Part shown: positions 34,262 to 43,100 of the stretch, one piece after another | Position numbering within the stretch: position 1 is the first letter of the stretch | Layout of the letters: every line of letters begins with the position of its first letter | Source of the DNA: Bacteroidales bacterium | Lineage (GTDB): Bacteria; Bacteroidota; Bacteroidia; Bacteroidales; JAAYJT01 | DNA length: 64,000 nt | Direction: 5' to 3' | NCBI GenBank assembly: GCA_014860575.1 | Contig: JACZJK010000057.1 | Span: 62,001 to 126,000 of the forward strand | Notes under the pieces: generated by a model | The model's database searches: none | What the model saw: the letters and a program-made list of their open reading frames with translations, nothing else | What the model was told of the DNA's origin: nothing | Position numbers and translations under genes: made by a program

Positions 34262-34757
34262 GAGCGGTTATTGCATTCTTAAGCCTTTCCTCCTGTTGGC
34301 CAGCAATAATACGGTATGGAAAATGCCGGCTCTCCAATTCATCTATATAAAGCTCCATAAAATGCTGCCGCATATGCGGATGTTCGCGCTGCGGATCTGG
34401 TTCCCACGGAAGGTCAATATCTGTCAATAAATAAAGGTCGAAATTTTGTTTGAGAATGTGCTCTTCGATCCATTGATGGCATTTTCCGTATTTAACCTCG
34501 CACCAGATTTTGGTAACGATAAGTTCGGTATCGCAAAACAAAAAGCGGTTTGCTAACTGAGTAGCTTCATTGTTCAAGCGAAACTGGTTCATGGCAATAA
34601 CAAGGATATCATCATAATTGTATGGCCTTCCGAGATCTGATAAATAGCCGCGTGCAAATTCAGGAACCCAGGTTGTTTCATAATGGGTTGCCAGTTCGCT
34701 GGCAAGTGATGACTTCCCGGTTGATTCCGGCCCGGTAATGGCAATTCTTTTGCTCAT
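34242..34757 (-). CDS. NadR-like P-loop kinase, probable nicotinamide riboside kinase
   Basis: A 171-residue ATPase with Walker A 'GPESTGKSS' (9-17), 'WVPEFARGYL' and 'FDLYLLTDIDLPWEPDPQREHP', the pattern of the NadR C-terminal kinase domain that phosphorylates nicotinamide riboside to NMN. The adenylyltransferase and HTH domains of full NadR are absent. Its start codon overlaps the stop of the Pnu-type transporter gene (ATGA), so the two are made together; the kinase would trap the imported vitamin. Thiamine is the alternative substrate because a thiamine-binding-like protein precedes them. The start is fixed by the ATG overlap. Confidence 0.8.
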   Translation of the reverse strand: MSKRIAITGPESTGKSSLASELATHYETTWVPEFARGYLSDLGRPYNYDDILVIAMNQFRLNNEATQLANRFLFCDTELIVTKIWCEVKYGKCHQWIEEHILKQNFDLYLLTDIDLPWEPDPQREHPHMRQHFMELYIDELESRHFPYRIIAGQQEERLKNAITALNEIVG

Positions 34758-35389
34758 GCTTCGATTTCCCTGTATAATCTCTTCCATTCAATATACCCTA
34801 ATACTGCAATCAGCAGGAATACAGCATACTGAAAACTTGTAAACACCAGGCCTTTCATAAAATATAGTGGTATTGAAACAATATCGCCGATAATCCAGTA
34901 AATCCAGTTTTCAACTTTTTTGCGCGCCATCAGCAACATACCAATCAGAAAAACAGAGGTCGTAAATGAATCCACATAAGGGATATAGGAGTTCATGTAT
35001 TCAGTGTCTTCCCGTTTGAAAACCCATATCAATCCTAAAATGGCAAAATAAGCCACAACGGTTGCTATAATGCCGATCCATTGTTCCTTTTTTGAATTCC
35101 ATGAAATACTGATCACCTTTTGGCCGGGCCTTTTCCGGGTCCAGTTATACCAGCCGTAAACGCTCATCACAAAATAAAAGAAGTTGATGCCCATATCGGC
35201 ATACAGCTTCGCGAAAAAGCAGATGTACACATAAATTAATACCGAAACAATTCCAGTGGGGTAAACAAGGATGTTTGCTTTTTTCGCATACCAGACACTC
35301 AGCAGGCCAAAAACAACTGCGATTATTTCGAGCCAGGTGGTTGCAAGTACGTTTTGATAGAAGAGATCAAAAAAGGAAAGTAGAATCAT
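34754..35389 (-). CDS. PnuC-family vitamin transporter
   Basis: A 211-residue membrane protein with seven or so hydrophobic segments and family landmarks 'SVYGWYNWTRKRPG' and 'NWIYWIIGDIVSIPLYFMKGL'. PnuC-type proteins facilitate uptake of nicotinamide riboside and depend on a cytoplasmic kinase for trapping. The translationally coupled NadR-like kinase supports nicotinamide riboside. PnuT, the thiamine relative, cannot be excluded by sequence alone, and the upstream gene is of the thiamine-binding type. No TPP-riboswitch-like CTGAGA was found ahead of the operon. Confidence 0.82.
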   Translation of the reverse strand: MILLSFFDLFYQNVLATTWLEIIAVVFGLLSVWYAKKANILVYPTGIVSVLIYVYICFFAKLYADMGINFFYFVMSVYGWYNWTRKRPGQKVISISWNSKKEQWIGIIATVVAYFAILGLIWVFKREDTEYMNSYIPYVDSFTTSVFLIGMLLMARKKVENWIYWIIGDIVSIPLYFMKGLVFTSFQYAVFLLIAVLGYIEWKRLYREIEA

Positions 35390-35451
35390 GTAGATTTTAT
35401 TAAGTCATTGCTTTGGAGATGGTAAGAAGCAAATAGGTTGTAGTTAGCTAA

Positions 35452-35700
35452 TTAAAAGGCGCTTTGGTCAACATTCACAATCTTTACTACGAACACCGAA
35501 TTGGGTATTTCAAATGATTTGTGGATTTCGTCTTTAACTGTATCCATCACCTTGTCAAAATCACCAAATACCTGTGTACTCAGTCCATTGGTTCGAACCA
35601 AAAGATCGTGATGGCTTTTGATCCGCTCAATAAAATCCAGGATCGGAGGAATGTGTTCACGGTTTAGCGGGTAATAACTGATGTCGAGGGAGATATTCAT
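35452..35700 (-). CDS. MTH1187/YkoF-type thiamine-binding-like protein
   Basis: An 82-residue protein similar to the MTH1187/DUF77 family: 'ISLDISYYPLNREHIPPILDFIERIKSHHDLLVRTNGLSTQVFGDFDKVMDTVKDEI'. Members are ferredoxin-like folds and some bind thiamine or related molecules. It is the first gene of a probable three-gene operon with the Pnu-type transporter (62 bp downstream) and kinase. The ligand is unproven. Confidence 0.7.
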   Translation of the reverse strand: MNISLDISYYPLNREHIPPILDFIERIKSHHDLLVRTNGLSTQVFGDFDKVMDTVKDEIHKSFEIPNSVFVVKIVNVDQSAF

Positions 35701-35810
35701 AGCAAATTTTTATAATTCAAGATTCCGGATTTGAGATTCAAAATTTTACAGACAAGATTGCCTTTGTCACCAAAATGGATTCAGGATTTGAATTTTGGAT
35801 CTGAAATTAT

Positions 35811-35850
35811 TTTGGTTTGCAAAAATAGCATAAAAAAGATGCTACCTTTG
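35811..35850 (+). promoter_or_regulatory. Promoter of the small lipoprotein gene
   Basis: The -7 box TACCTTTG (35843-35850) fits TAnnTTTG. TTTG cores lie at 35811 and 35816; the spacing (23 nt to the closer) is a little long. Confidence 0.45.
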
Positions 35851-35873
35851 GTGCAACCTTAAAACCCATTATC

Positions 35874-36425
35874 ATGAAGAAAATTTTTAGCATGCTTACA
35901 GCATTGTTCGTTATTTCTGTTCTCCTCGGTGGATGTCTGACTGTAGAGAAAAAGGAGTATGTATTTGAGTTCACAGGAGAGAATTCGGGCATACTCACCA
36001 TTCGTTATATCAACATTATGTCGGTGATGGATGAGGAAGCGGATGTTTCCGAAACGGATTTTGACGAGCTTGTCAATTCCTATTTGTATGGAAGCGAGCT
36101 GGAAGATGAATATCCAATGGCTGTTGTGACAGGTAAACGACTTTACGAGGAAAATGAGATGCTCTGCGCAGAAGTGATTATTGAATTCGCCGACCTTGCC
36201 GCTGCCAAGTTACATCAGTTTGATAAGGATTCGTATTATATGTATGCCCTTTGCCAATGCCTGAACTCTGAGAGTTTTTTTAGTTCAAATGGTAGTTTTG
36301 GAAGCGAGGAAGTTCCTGTAATCATCTGGCCTTCAAAGTTCAACAAGCTTGAATTAACCACACTAGTTACCGAACCCGACGAAACAACTATCAGCCTATT
36401 GCCTAATTACCAGGCCTGGGAATAG
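35874..36425 (+). CDS. Small lipoprotein, unknown function
   Basis: A 183-residue protein. A lipoprotein signal ends at C21 ('SVLLGGCLT'). The mature part is acidic with beta-strand character ('YVFEFTGENSGILTIRYINIM') and carries no motif I know. It is likely anchored in the outer or inner membrane facing the periplasm. It stands alone between divergent and convergent neighbours, with a palindromic element after its stop. Confidence 0.7.
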   Translation: MKKIFSMLTALFVISVLLGGCLTVEKKEYVFEFTGENSGILTIRYINIMSVMDEEADVSETDFDELVNSYLYGSELEDEYPMAVVTGKRLYEENEMLCAEVIIEFADLAAAKLHQFDKDSYYMYALCQCLNSESFFSSNGSFGSEEVPVIIWPSKFNKLELTTLVTEPDETTISLLPNYQAWE

Positions 36426-36436
36426 CTTAAATTTGA

Positions 36437-36467
36437 AACCCCGACGGGTCTTTCAGACCCCGTCGGG
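36437..36467. terminator. Palindrome CCCCGACGGGTC...GACCCCGTCGGG between convergent genes
   Basis: A 31-nt GC-rich palindrome lies between the stop codons of the lipoprotein gene and mpl. It belongs to the CCCGTCGGGG family also at 4974-5028. It could act as a bidirectional terminator, but it lacks a long T tract. Confidence 0.5.
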
Positions 36468-36504
36468 TTGCCTTGTTGCCAAAATATCTGGAATGGGAAT
36501 AATC

Positions 36505-37863
36505 TCAATCAAGAATTTTGTTTGCCAGTAAATTAAGGTCTATTCCATCGAAGTTTCCGGAGCTCATCATCAGCAGGTTGGCGTGGTTCCAGTTTTTGTT
36601 TTCCAGAGCGGACAACAACTTCTTCGAATCGGTATAAACCATTAATCCTTCCTTGGCAAACGCAGCTCGTACATCTTCCTCACTGATGGGAGGCAGTTTT
36701 TTCATGGCTATTGTATGTGGGTTAAAATACACGATGGCTTCATCGGCATGTTGCATACAATCTTTATACTCTTGCAGGAAACCACCACTCAAACTGCTGA
36801 AAGTGTGCAACTCCATGCACGCCACAAGTTTTGATTCAGGGAATTGCTCTTTTACAGCTGTTACTGTTGCTTTCAGTTTTGAGGGCGAATGGGCAAAATC
36901 CTTATAAATATGGGTTTGATCCTTCGCAGCAATTAATTCCAGCCGGCGTGCTGCGCCCTCATAAGTCTTTATGGCTTCCAGGAAATCATCGTCGCTTATT
37001 CCGCACTCACTGCAAACTTTCATGGCGCCGGCAAGGTTTTGCATATTATGCCTGCCAAAAATTTTAAGCCGGTAAACTTTATCGTTGTGTTGGAGGTGGG
37101 TCACACCATCCCTCACAAAGTATTCAGGAGTATTATAAGCAATGCGAACCATATCATGCAGTAAGTTCATAGCAATGTCGCGAACCAAAGGATCTTCCTG
37201 ATTATAGATCAGTGATCCGCCCGGCTCAATCATTCCGGCAAACAACCAGAATTGCTTAACATATTCGTCGAAATCGGGGAAAACATTAATATGATCCCAT
37301 GCAATTCCGCTGATCAGCGCCACATGCGGATGATACAAATGAAATTTGGGTCTGGGATCGAAAGGAGCCGTGAGATACTCATCTCCTTCAAAAACCATGA
37401 AGGGGGCGTTGTCGCTCACTTTCACCATTACATCAAATCCCTGCACCTGCGACCCAACAAGGTAATCGAACTCCAGGCCGAAATGCCGCATCACATGCAT
37501 GATCATGGCTGTGATGGTAGTTTTGCCATGACTTCCACCGATCACAATCCGCTTTTTATTGCGTGCATGTTCGTATAAAAATTCTGGAAAGGAATAAACC
37601 TTTACACCTGATCCAATTGCCGCCTGCAGTTCAGGATTATCATTCCGCGCGTGCATCCCAACTATGACGGCATCAAGATTTTGGTGGATTTTTTCAGGGA
37701 ACCAACCAACATCTTCCGGCAATAAGCCTAAAGCATCCAGCCGTGCTTTGGCAGGGTCAAAAATTTCATCATCCGAACCGGTAATTGCGTGGCCTTTATG
37801 ATGCAGGGCAATGGCCAGGTTATGCATCACGGCGCCGCCAATGGCAATGAAGTGATAGTTCAT
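36505..37863 (-). CDS. mpl: UDP-N-acetylmuramate:L-alanyl-gamma-D-glutamyl-meso-diaminopimelate ligase (Mpl)
   Basis: A 452-residue Mur ligase that recycles the murein tripeptide onto UDP-MurNAc. It has an N-terminal 'FIAIGGAVMHNLAIALHHKGHAITGSD', the ATP loop 'VIGGSHGKTTITAMI' (about 107-121), 'FMVFEGDEYLTAPFD' and 'RRLELIA...YKDFAHSPSKLKATVTA', which are Mpl features rather than MurC. It adds to the peptidoglycan functions in the window (murL, murD-like, pbpC). A TACTTTTG -7 box lies 30 bp upstream. Confidence 0.9.
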   Translation of the reverse strand: MNYHFIAIGGAVMHNLAIALHHKGHAITGSDDEIFDPAKARLDALGLLPEDVGWFPEKIHQNLDAVIVGMHARNDNPELQAAIGSGVKVYSFPEFLYEHARNKKRIVIGGSHGKTTITAMIMHVMRHFGLEFDYLVGSQVQGFDVMVKVSDNAPFMVFEGDEYLTAPFDPRPKFHLYHPHVALISGIAWDHINVFPDFDEYVKQFWLFAGMIEPGGSLIYNQEDPLVRDIAMNLLHDMVRIAYNTPEYFVRDGVTHLQHNDKVYRLKIFGRHNMQNLAGAMKVCSECGISDDDFLEAIKTYEGAARRLELIAAKDQTHIYKDFAHSPSKLKATVTAVKEQFPESKLVACMELHTFSSLSGGFLQEYKDCMQHADEAIVYFNPHTIAMKKLPPISEEDVRAAFAKEGLMVYTDSKKLLSALENKNWNHANLLMMSSGNFDGIDLNLLANKILD

Positions 37864-37892
37864 ATCTTTGTTTTAGCTTGATAAGCAGGCGA

Positions 37893-37936
37893 CAAAAGTA
37901 AGAAATGAACCGGGTTCATAGAAATCATTAAATTTG
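37893..37936. promoter_or_regulatory. Divergent promoter boxes of mpl and cysH
   Basis: On the minus strand TACTTTTG (37893-37900) and on the plus strand TAAATTTG (37929-37936) both fit TAnnTTTG and point away from each other toward mpl and cysH. The spacing suggests overlapping control. Confidence 0.5.
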
Positions 37937-37955
37937 CCACTGAAAATAAAAAAAT

Positions 37956-38672
37956 ATGAATCAACAGCAACTCATTTCAGACTGGAACCAGCTTTTCAAC
38001 TCAGCCAAACCCGAAGATGTAATTTCATGGGCCTTGAAATTTTTCGGCGATAAAATTGCATTTTCAACCAGCATGGGCGCCGAAGATCAGGCAATACTTC
38101 ACATGATTGCTGCAATTGATAAAACCGCGAATGTATTTACGCTCGACACAGGCAGACTTTTCCCGGAAACTTACGATTTGATTGATATCAGTTCGAAAAA
38201 ATACGGAATTCCAATCCGTTCATTTTTTCCTGACACTCAGCAAGTGGAAAACATGGTCAACGAAAAAGGCATCAATCTTTTTTATGAGAGTATTGCGAAC
38301 CGCAAGCTGTGTTGTAATATCAGGAAAATTGAACCTCTCAAAAGGGCATTCTCTGGACTGGATGCATGGATTTGCGGGTTGCGAAAAGAACAATCGGTAA
38401 CGAGGAATTGTGCAGCCATGTTTGAATGGGACAAGCAATTTAACCTGATCAAAATCAATCCGCTTATTCACTGGACTGAAGATCAGTTATGGGATTATCT
38501 AAAACGAAACAATGTGCCATACAATCGCTTGCACGACAAAGGCTACCCGAGTATTGGCTGCCAACCCTGCACACGGGCCATTGAGCCCGGCGAAGACGTC
38601 CGCGCCGGTCGCTGGTGGTGGGAAAACCCGGAAACCAAGGAATGTGGGTTGCATGCTGCAAAATTGAAATAA
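37956..38672 (+). CDS. cysH: Phosphoadenylyl-/adenylylsulfate reductase with Fe-S motif
   Basis: A 238-residue assimilatory sulfonucleotide reductase that reduces activated sulfate to sulfite. It has the 'FSTSMGAEDQAILHM' PP-loop region and the C-terminal active-site C230 in 'KECGLH'. It also carries CC at 119-120 and C202-x-x-C205, the [4Fe-4S] ligands of the APS-reductase type. This points to APS as substrate, although some PAPS reductases also carry the cluster. No other sulfate genes (cysD, cysN) are in the window. Confidence 0.88.
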   Translation: MNQQQLISDWNQLFNSAKPEDVISWALKFFGDKIAFSTSMGAEDQAILHMIAAIDKTANVFTLDTGRLFPETYDLIDISSKKYGIPIRSFFPDTQQVENMVNEKGINLFYESIANRKLCCNIRKIEPLKRAFSGLDAWICGLRKEQSVTRNCAAMFEWDKQFNLIKINPLIHWTEDQLWDYLKRNNVPYNRLHDKGYPSIGCQPCTRAIEPGEDVRAGRWWWENPETKECGLHAAKLK

Positions 38673-38780
38673 CATCTGTTGTGAGTAAGAATCCTGAATA
38701 GAGGGACTCTTGCAATCCAACTTTCCTGAATTTTTAATCCGGTTTTTTTACCTCGCTCTATTTTCAGTTTCCCCATAAGT

Positions 38781-39902
38781 ATGATGAGTGAAATAAATCT
38801 CAAATCCGGCTGCGTTAAGGAATGTCCTGCCTGTCCGCATCGTAACCTCCCGATGAATGAGAGCCTGGCGCAAAAGCAGCAATGGCTTGAAAAAAGGTTG
38901 GGTGAATTTGCTCAGCTGCTACATCCAATCAGAAGTGCTTCAGAAGAACAGCGCTGGAATTACAGAAAAAAAGTTTGTCTGGCGGCTGAATTCCATGAAG
39001 ATAGCTGGCGAATTGGGATCAGAAAAATAGATAGTGTAATTGCCATTCATGATTGCCCGGTTCAGAACACCATGGTAAACCGGAACATACAGTTGCTGTC
39101 CAAAAGCTTACCACCACCTGAACGCTTTCCACTTGCTTATTTTATTCAGTCAGGGGCACAAATTACGCTGGTAGTCAAGAGCCGGGAAATAGTTGATTTG
39201 ATCTGGCTTAATAAAGATCTTAGGTCAGCATTTGAAAGCAACGGGGTTGATGGGTTCTGGTTACACATGCATCCAAGCGCCGGAAAAAAGATATTTGGTA
39301 AAGGCGGCTGGCAGCTTGTTTTCGGAAAAAGTCGCTCAGTAACGGATGAAAACCTTGTTTACGGGCCTTCATCGTTTCAACAGGTCCTGCCAACATTGTA
39401 CAACGATTCATTGAAATCAGCATCAGATTTCCTGTCGTCTGCCAACAATCATGCAGTTATTGATCTGTATTGTGGTATTGGGGCTTCATTAAAAAAATGG
39501 TCGGAAACCGGGGCAACAGTTATTGGCGTTGAGCTGGGTGGAGAAGCCCTTGAATGTGCTAAGATCAACGTGCCGCAAGCAACACTTTTGCGTGGAACTT
39601 GCGCGCAGCGGATTCCGCAGTTAGACGAATTTTTATCCCAATCTGCTATGCAAGGAAAGGAAATATGCTTATATGCGAACCCACCCCGCACCGGATTGGA
39701 AAAAGAAGTTTCGGAATGGATCGCAGCACAGCTAAAACCCGGCAAAATGGCTTATCTATCATGCAGCGCAGGAACGCTTTACAGGGATTTGGTTTTTCTG
39801 AGCAAAAATGGATTTAAGGTTCATAGCATAATTCCGTACGATTTTTTTCCACAGACGCTGCATGTTGAGACGCTGGCGCTTATTGAAAGAAACAATAATT
39901 GA
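38781..39902 (+). CDS. TrmA/RlmD-type m5U RNA methyltransferase
   Basis: A 373-residue SAM-dependent RNA methyltransferase. An N-terminal Cys cluster C11, C15, C18 ('CVKECPAC') may bind an Fe-S cluster together with C near 92. SAM binding shows in 'VIDLYCGIGASLKKW'. 'YANPPRTGLE' and 'YLSCSAGTLYRDL' (catalytic Cys) mark the m5U family, and the ending 'PYDFFPQTLHVETLALIER' is typical. No TRAM domain is visible. The target (tRNA U54 or rRNA) is not decided by sequence. Confidence 0.83.
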   Translation: MMSEINLKSGCVKECPACPHRNLPMNESLAQKQQWLEKRLGEFAQLLHPIRSASEEQRWNYRKKVCLAAEFHEDSWRIGIRKIDSVIAIHDCPVQNTMVNRNIQLLSKSLPPPERFPLAYFIQSGAQITLVVKSREIVDLIWLNKDLRSAFESNGVDGFWLHMHPSAGKKIFGKGGWQLVFGKSRSVTDENLVYGPSSFQQVLPTLYNDSLKSASDFLSSANNHAVIDLYCGIGASLKKWSETGATVIGVELGGEALECAKINVPQATLLRGTCAQRIPQLDEFLSQSAMQGKEICLYANPPRTGLEKEVSEWIAAQLKPGKMAYLSCSAGTLYRDLVFLSKNGFKVHSIIPYDFFPQTLHVETLALIERNNN

Positions 39903-39943
39903 TAAAAATGTGGCTAGCCTTGATTGTATTTTTTTCCTTTTAA

Positions 39944-39990
39944 CCGTTGGCTAAAGCCAACGGCAATGGGATGAAGCCAACGGCAAATTG
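39944..39990. repeat. CCGTTGGCTAAAGCCAACGG hairpin and repeated units
   Basis: A perfect hairpin with arms CCGTTGGC/GCCAACGG (39944-39963) is followed by a second 'GAAGCCAACGGCAA' unit. Related to the tandem repeat at 17705-17742. Confidence 0.62.
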
Positions 39991-40020
39991 CTAATGCCAA
40001 CAGATAATGAAATGTTATAA

Positions 40021-40067
40021 AAAAAGATCAGCGGTAACGCCCTGGCGTTGCCGCTGATCTTTTTTTA
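40021..40067. terminator. Strong bidirectional terminator
   Basis: Arms AGATCAGCGGTAACGCC and GGCGTTGCCGCTGATCT pair with one G-T wobble around a 2-nt (effective 4-nt) loop, flanked by A5 and T7. It can stop transcription of both the RNA methyltransferase gene and the convergent surface-protein gene. Confidence 0.88.
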
Positions 40068-40114
40068 TTGCCAAACCAACCAACATTAATAATAGGCCGG
40101 TTTGAACCCTGTGT

Positions 40115-43100
40115 TTACTTTTTGATCAGTCTTTCAGTTCCAAACTTATCACCATGGAGGCAGCGAACGATGTAAATTCCGGGCGTTAAATCAGAAACAT
40201 TAAACTCATATTGCTGATAGCCGGACATTTCATTCATGAATAGTCTTTCGCCAAGCATGTTATAGATTTCAACCTTAAGCGCCGACTCATTTTCAACGTC
40301 CTCTAACTGCAGTATAAAGGAACCTGATGTCGGGTTCGGGAAAACTTTAAAGAAGCTTTCATTATTTATAACACTGGCAGGCAATTGGTCAGGTATAATC
40401 TCCAAATCCTTTGCTATTATTACAGGTACTGGGTTCACACAATAATTATCACCAATATACGCATGGAGATATCCCTGATTAAAGACCTTGAAACCCGGCA
40501 GTAAGTGAATAGATTCACCTGCGATCAAGGTCAGGCTACCATATACTGATAACCCGGATATGGTTATGGTTTGCGTTGCTCCATAACATACAATTTCCCC
40601 GGTTCTGATATGGCCTTTGTCAATGATCACGGTTTCCGGAACAGCACTGCCGCTATAAGTAACATTACATGCAGTAAAGTTGCCACAAACATCCGTGATT
40701 GTAAACTCATAGGTAAAGAACCATGATTGGTCAGAGTTCGGTCCTGTTGGAGAGCCTGCAGTTACTGATGAAACGATAGCTGTTACAGCGCCACCGCAAT
40801 TATCAGTGTACAATGCCTCCACTTGTCCTATCAGACTTGCGGGGTCAAACATTTCAGCTTCTGCAAGTGTAAAAGGTAGCCCATTTTGATTAAGACTTGA
40901 GCAATCAACATTTTCATCAACCAATTCGGGGCCTGTAGCAGGCAGTAAGGTGTAGGAATAGGTCCAGAAATAAGTTGCTCCAGCACAATCTTCATAAGTG
41001 GCCGTCCAAACAATTTCGCCAGCGCAACCTTCGGTGTTATCTGAGGTTTGAACCAGGCTCAGAAGTTCAAGGTCGCGTCCGCAATTGTCAGCAATTACAG
41101 GTGTATTTGGTGCAATGGCCAACGAAGGACAAGCAATTTCAGAAACTCCATTTTCAGGCATTACAACTACCGGTGTAAGCACGGTATAGGTGAAAGTCCA
41201 GAAATAAGTTGCTCCGTTGCATGCTTCATAGGTTGCGGTCCATACAATTTCGCCGGAGCAGCCTACGGTGTTATCAGAGGTTTGAACCAGGCTCAGCAGT
41301 TCCAGATTGCGTCCGCAATTGTCAGCAATTACAGGTGTATTTGGTGCAATAGCCAGCGAAGGACAAGCAATAACGGAAGCTCCGTTATCAGGCATTTCAA
41401 CTACCGGGGCCAATACTGTGTAAGTATAGACCCAAAAATAAGTAGTTCCGCTGCAATCTTCATAAGTGGCTGTCCATTCAATTTGGCCGGCACAACCTTC
41501 TGTGTTATCCGCGGTTTGAACCAGGCTCACAAGTTCAAGTTCGCGGCCACAGTTGTCAATAATTACAGGGTTGGTTGGCGCTACAGCCAGCGAAGGACAT
41601 GAAATATCCGAAGAACCGTTATCAGGCACCACAACAACCGGGGCAAGCACGGTGTAAGTGTAAGTCCAGAAATAAGTCGCTCCGCTGCAATCTTCGTAAG
41701 TTGCAGTCCACACAATTTCACCAACACAACCTTCGGTGTTATCCGAGGTTTGAACCAGGCTCAGAAGTTCCAGATTGCGTCCGCAATTGTCAGCAATTAC
41801 TGGTGTAGTTGGCTCAACAGCCTGCGAAGGACAAGAGATTTCCATTCCAGCGTTTTCCGGCATAACAACCACCGGGGCAAGCACCGTGAAAGTATAAGTC
41901 CAGTATGACGTATTATCAGATAAGTCGGTGTAGGAATAAGTATATGTTCTTGTTCCACTGCATAATAGTGGGTTCGGAACATCTAAAATATTAGACAGAA
42001 CCCCCGGAATGGAACCATCACAATTGTCCACAGCGTTTGGAACAACTGGTTCAATTGCAGAGGCAATACAATCAATTGTTGAAGTTCCATCAGCTTCAGT
42101 AACTGGGGCTTCAGTATCATTTACGGTGACACTAAAGCTGCATGAGGTTTCATTCCCTGACTCATCTGTAACAGTATAACTAACAGTGCTTATCCCAACA
42201 GAAAATGCTATACCACTGGCGTCATTTGTACCAATAATATTGTTTTCACTGTTTGGTGTTCCTATGATAATTATATCATCAATACGATTAGTGCCACCAC
42301 CTAAAATTGCTGAACCATTTACAGCAATATTACTGCTTCTCAGCCAGCGCAAATGTAAGGTCGGCTGGTTATTACATACTTCAGGAAGCGCCAGACCTGA
42401 CAATACACCTGAAGTAAAGTTGTTGGCCACCGTAATAGCAGAGCCTGGAATATTGACCCAAATTAAACCATCCAGGGAGTATTCCACCACAAAATCGCGT
42501 GGGCCGGTACTACTACTTTGTTGTTTTGAACCCAAGGTAAGGTTGTTGTACCCAAGGGTATTGATAACAATAGTCCATGCATTACTACCAGCGTTATGCC
42601 ATGTATTTGTGTTAGGGGCAAATGTGCCGGATCCACCTGCACCAGTAACCCATGTAGAAAAAATCGGTCCGCCCGTTAGATTAACAGTGGCAATGTTTGC
42701 ATTGGCCGGTATTCCTTCATCTGCTGTATATGGAAGGTTTCCGAGTAGTTTTGTTGCATCTTCGAAATCCCATGCGGCAATAATTTCTGGATCTGAAGGC
42801 CCTGTTGCTGGAAATGTCACTTCCCAGCTTATACTGGCAATTCCACAATTATCTGTTGCAGAAACCAAAGTGAGATCGCCTGCCTGACTTTGCCATTCGC
42901 ATTGACCGGGATCTGCAGGTTTTTCCAGATTATCACTACAGATTACTGCCGGGGCGGAAATATCTTCAACAACAACATCGAAACTGCAATCTACAGTTCC
43001 ACAAATATTTTCTGCGACTACAGTTACAGTTGTACTTCCAACCGGGAATAAATGGGGAGAGGTAATTATCAAACCATCAATCGAATAAGATACAATGGGA

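Noticed and set aside
35701-35873. TPP riboswitch ahead of the thiamine-binding-like gene.
   Set aside because: No CTGAGA-type thi-box or paired element was found on the minus strand there.
42186-42887. Plus-strand open frame (233 codons) opposite the cohesin-type gene.
   Set aside because: Composition is that of a Thr/Val-rich antisense shadow; the minus-strand protein continues through.
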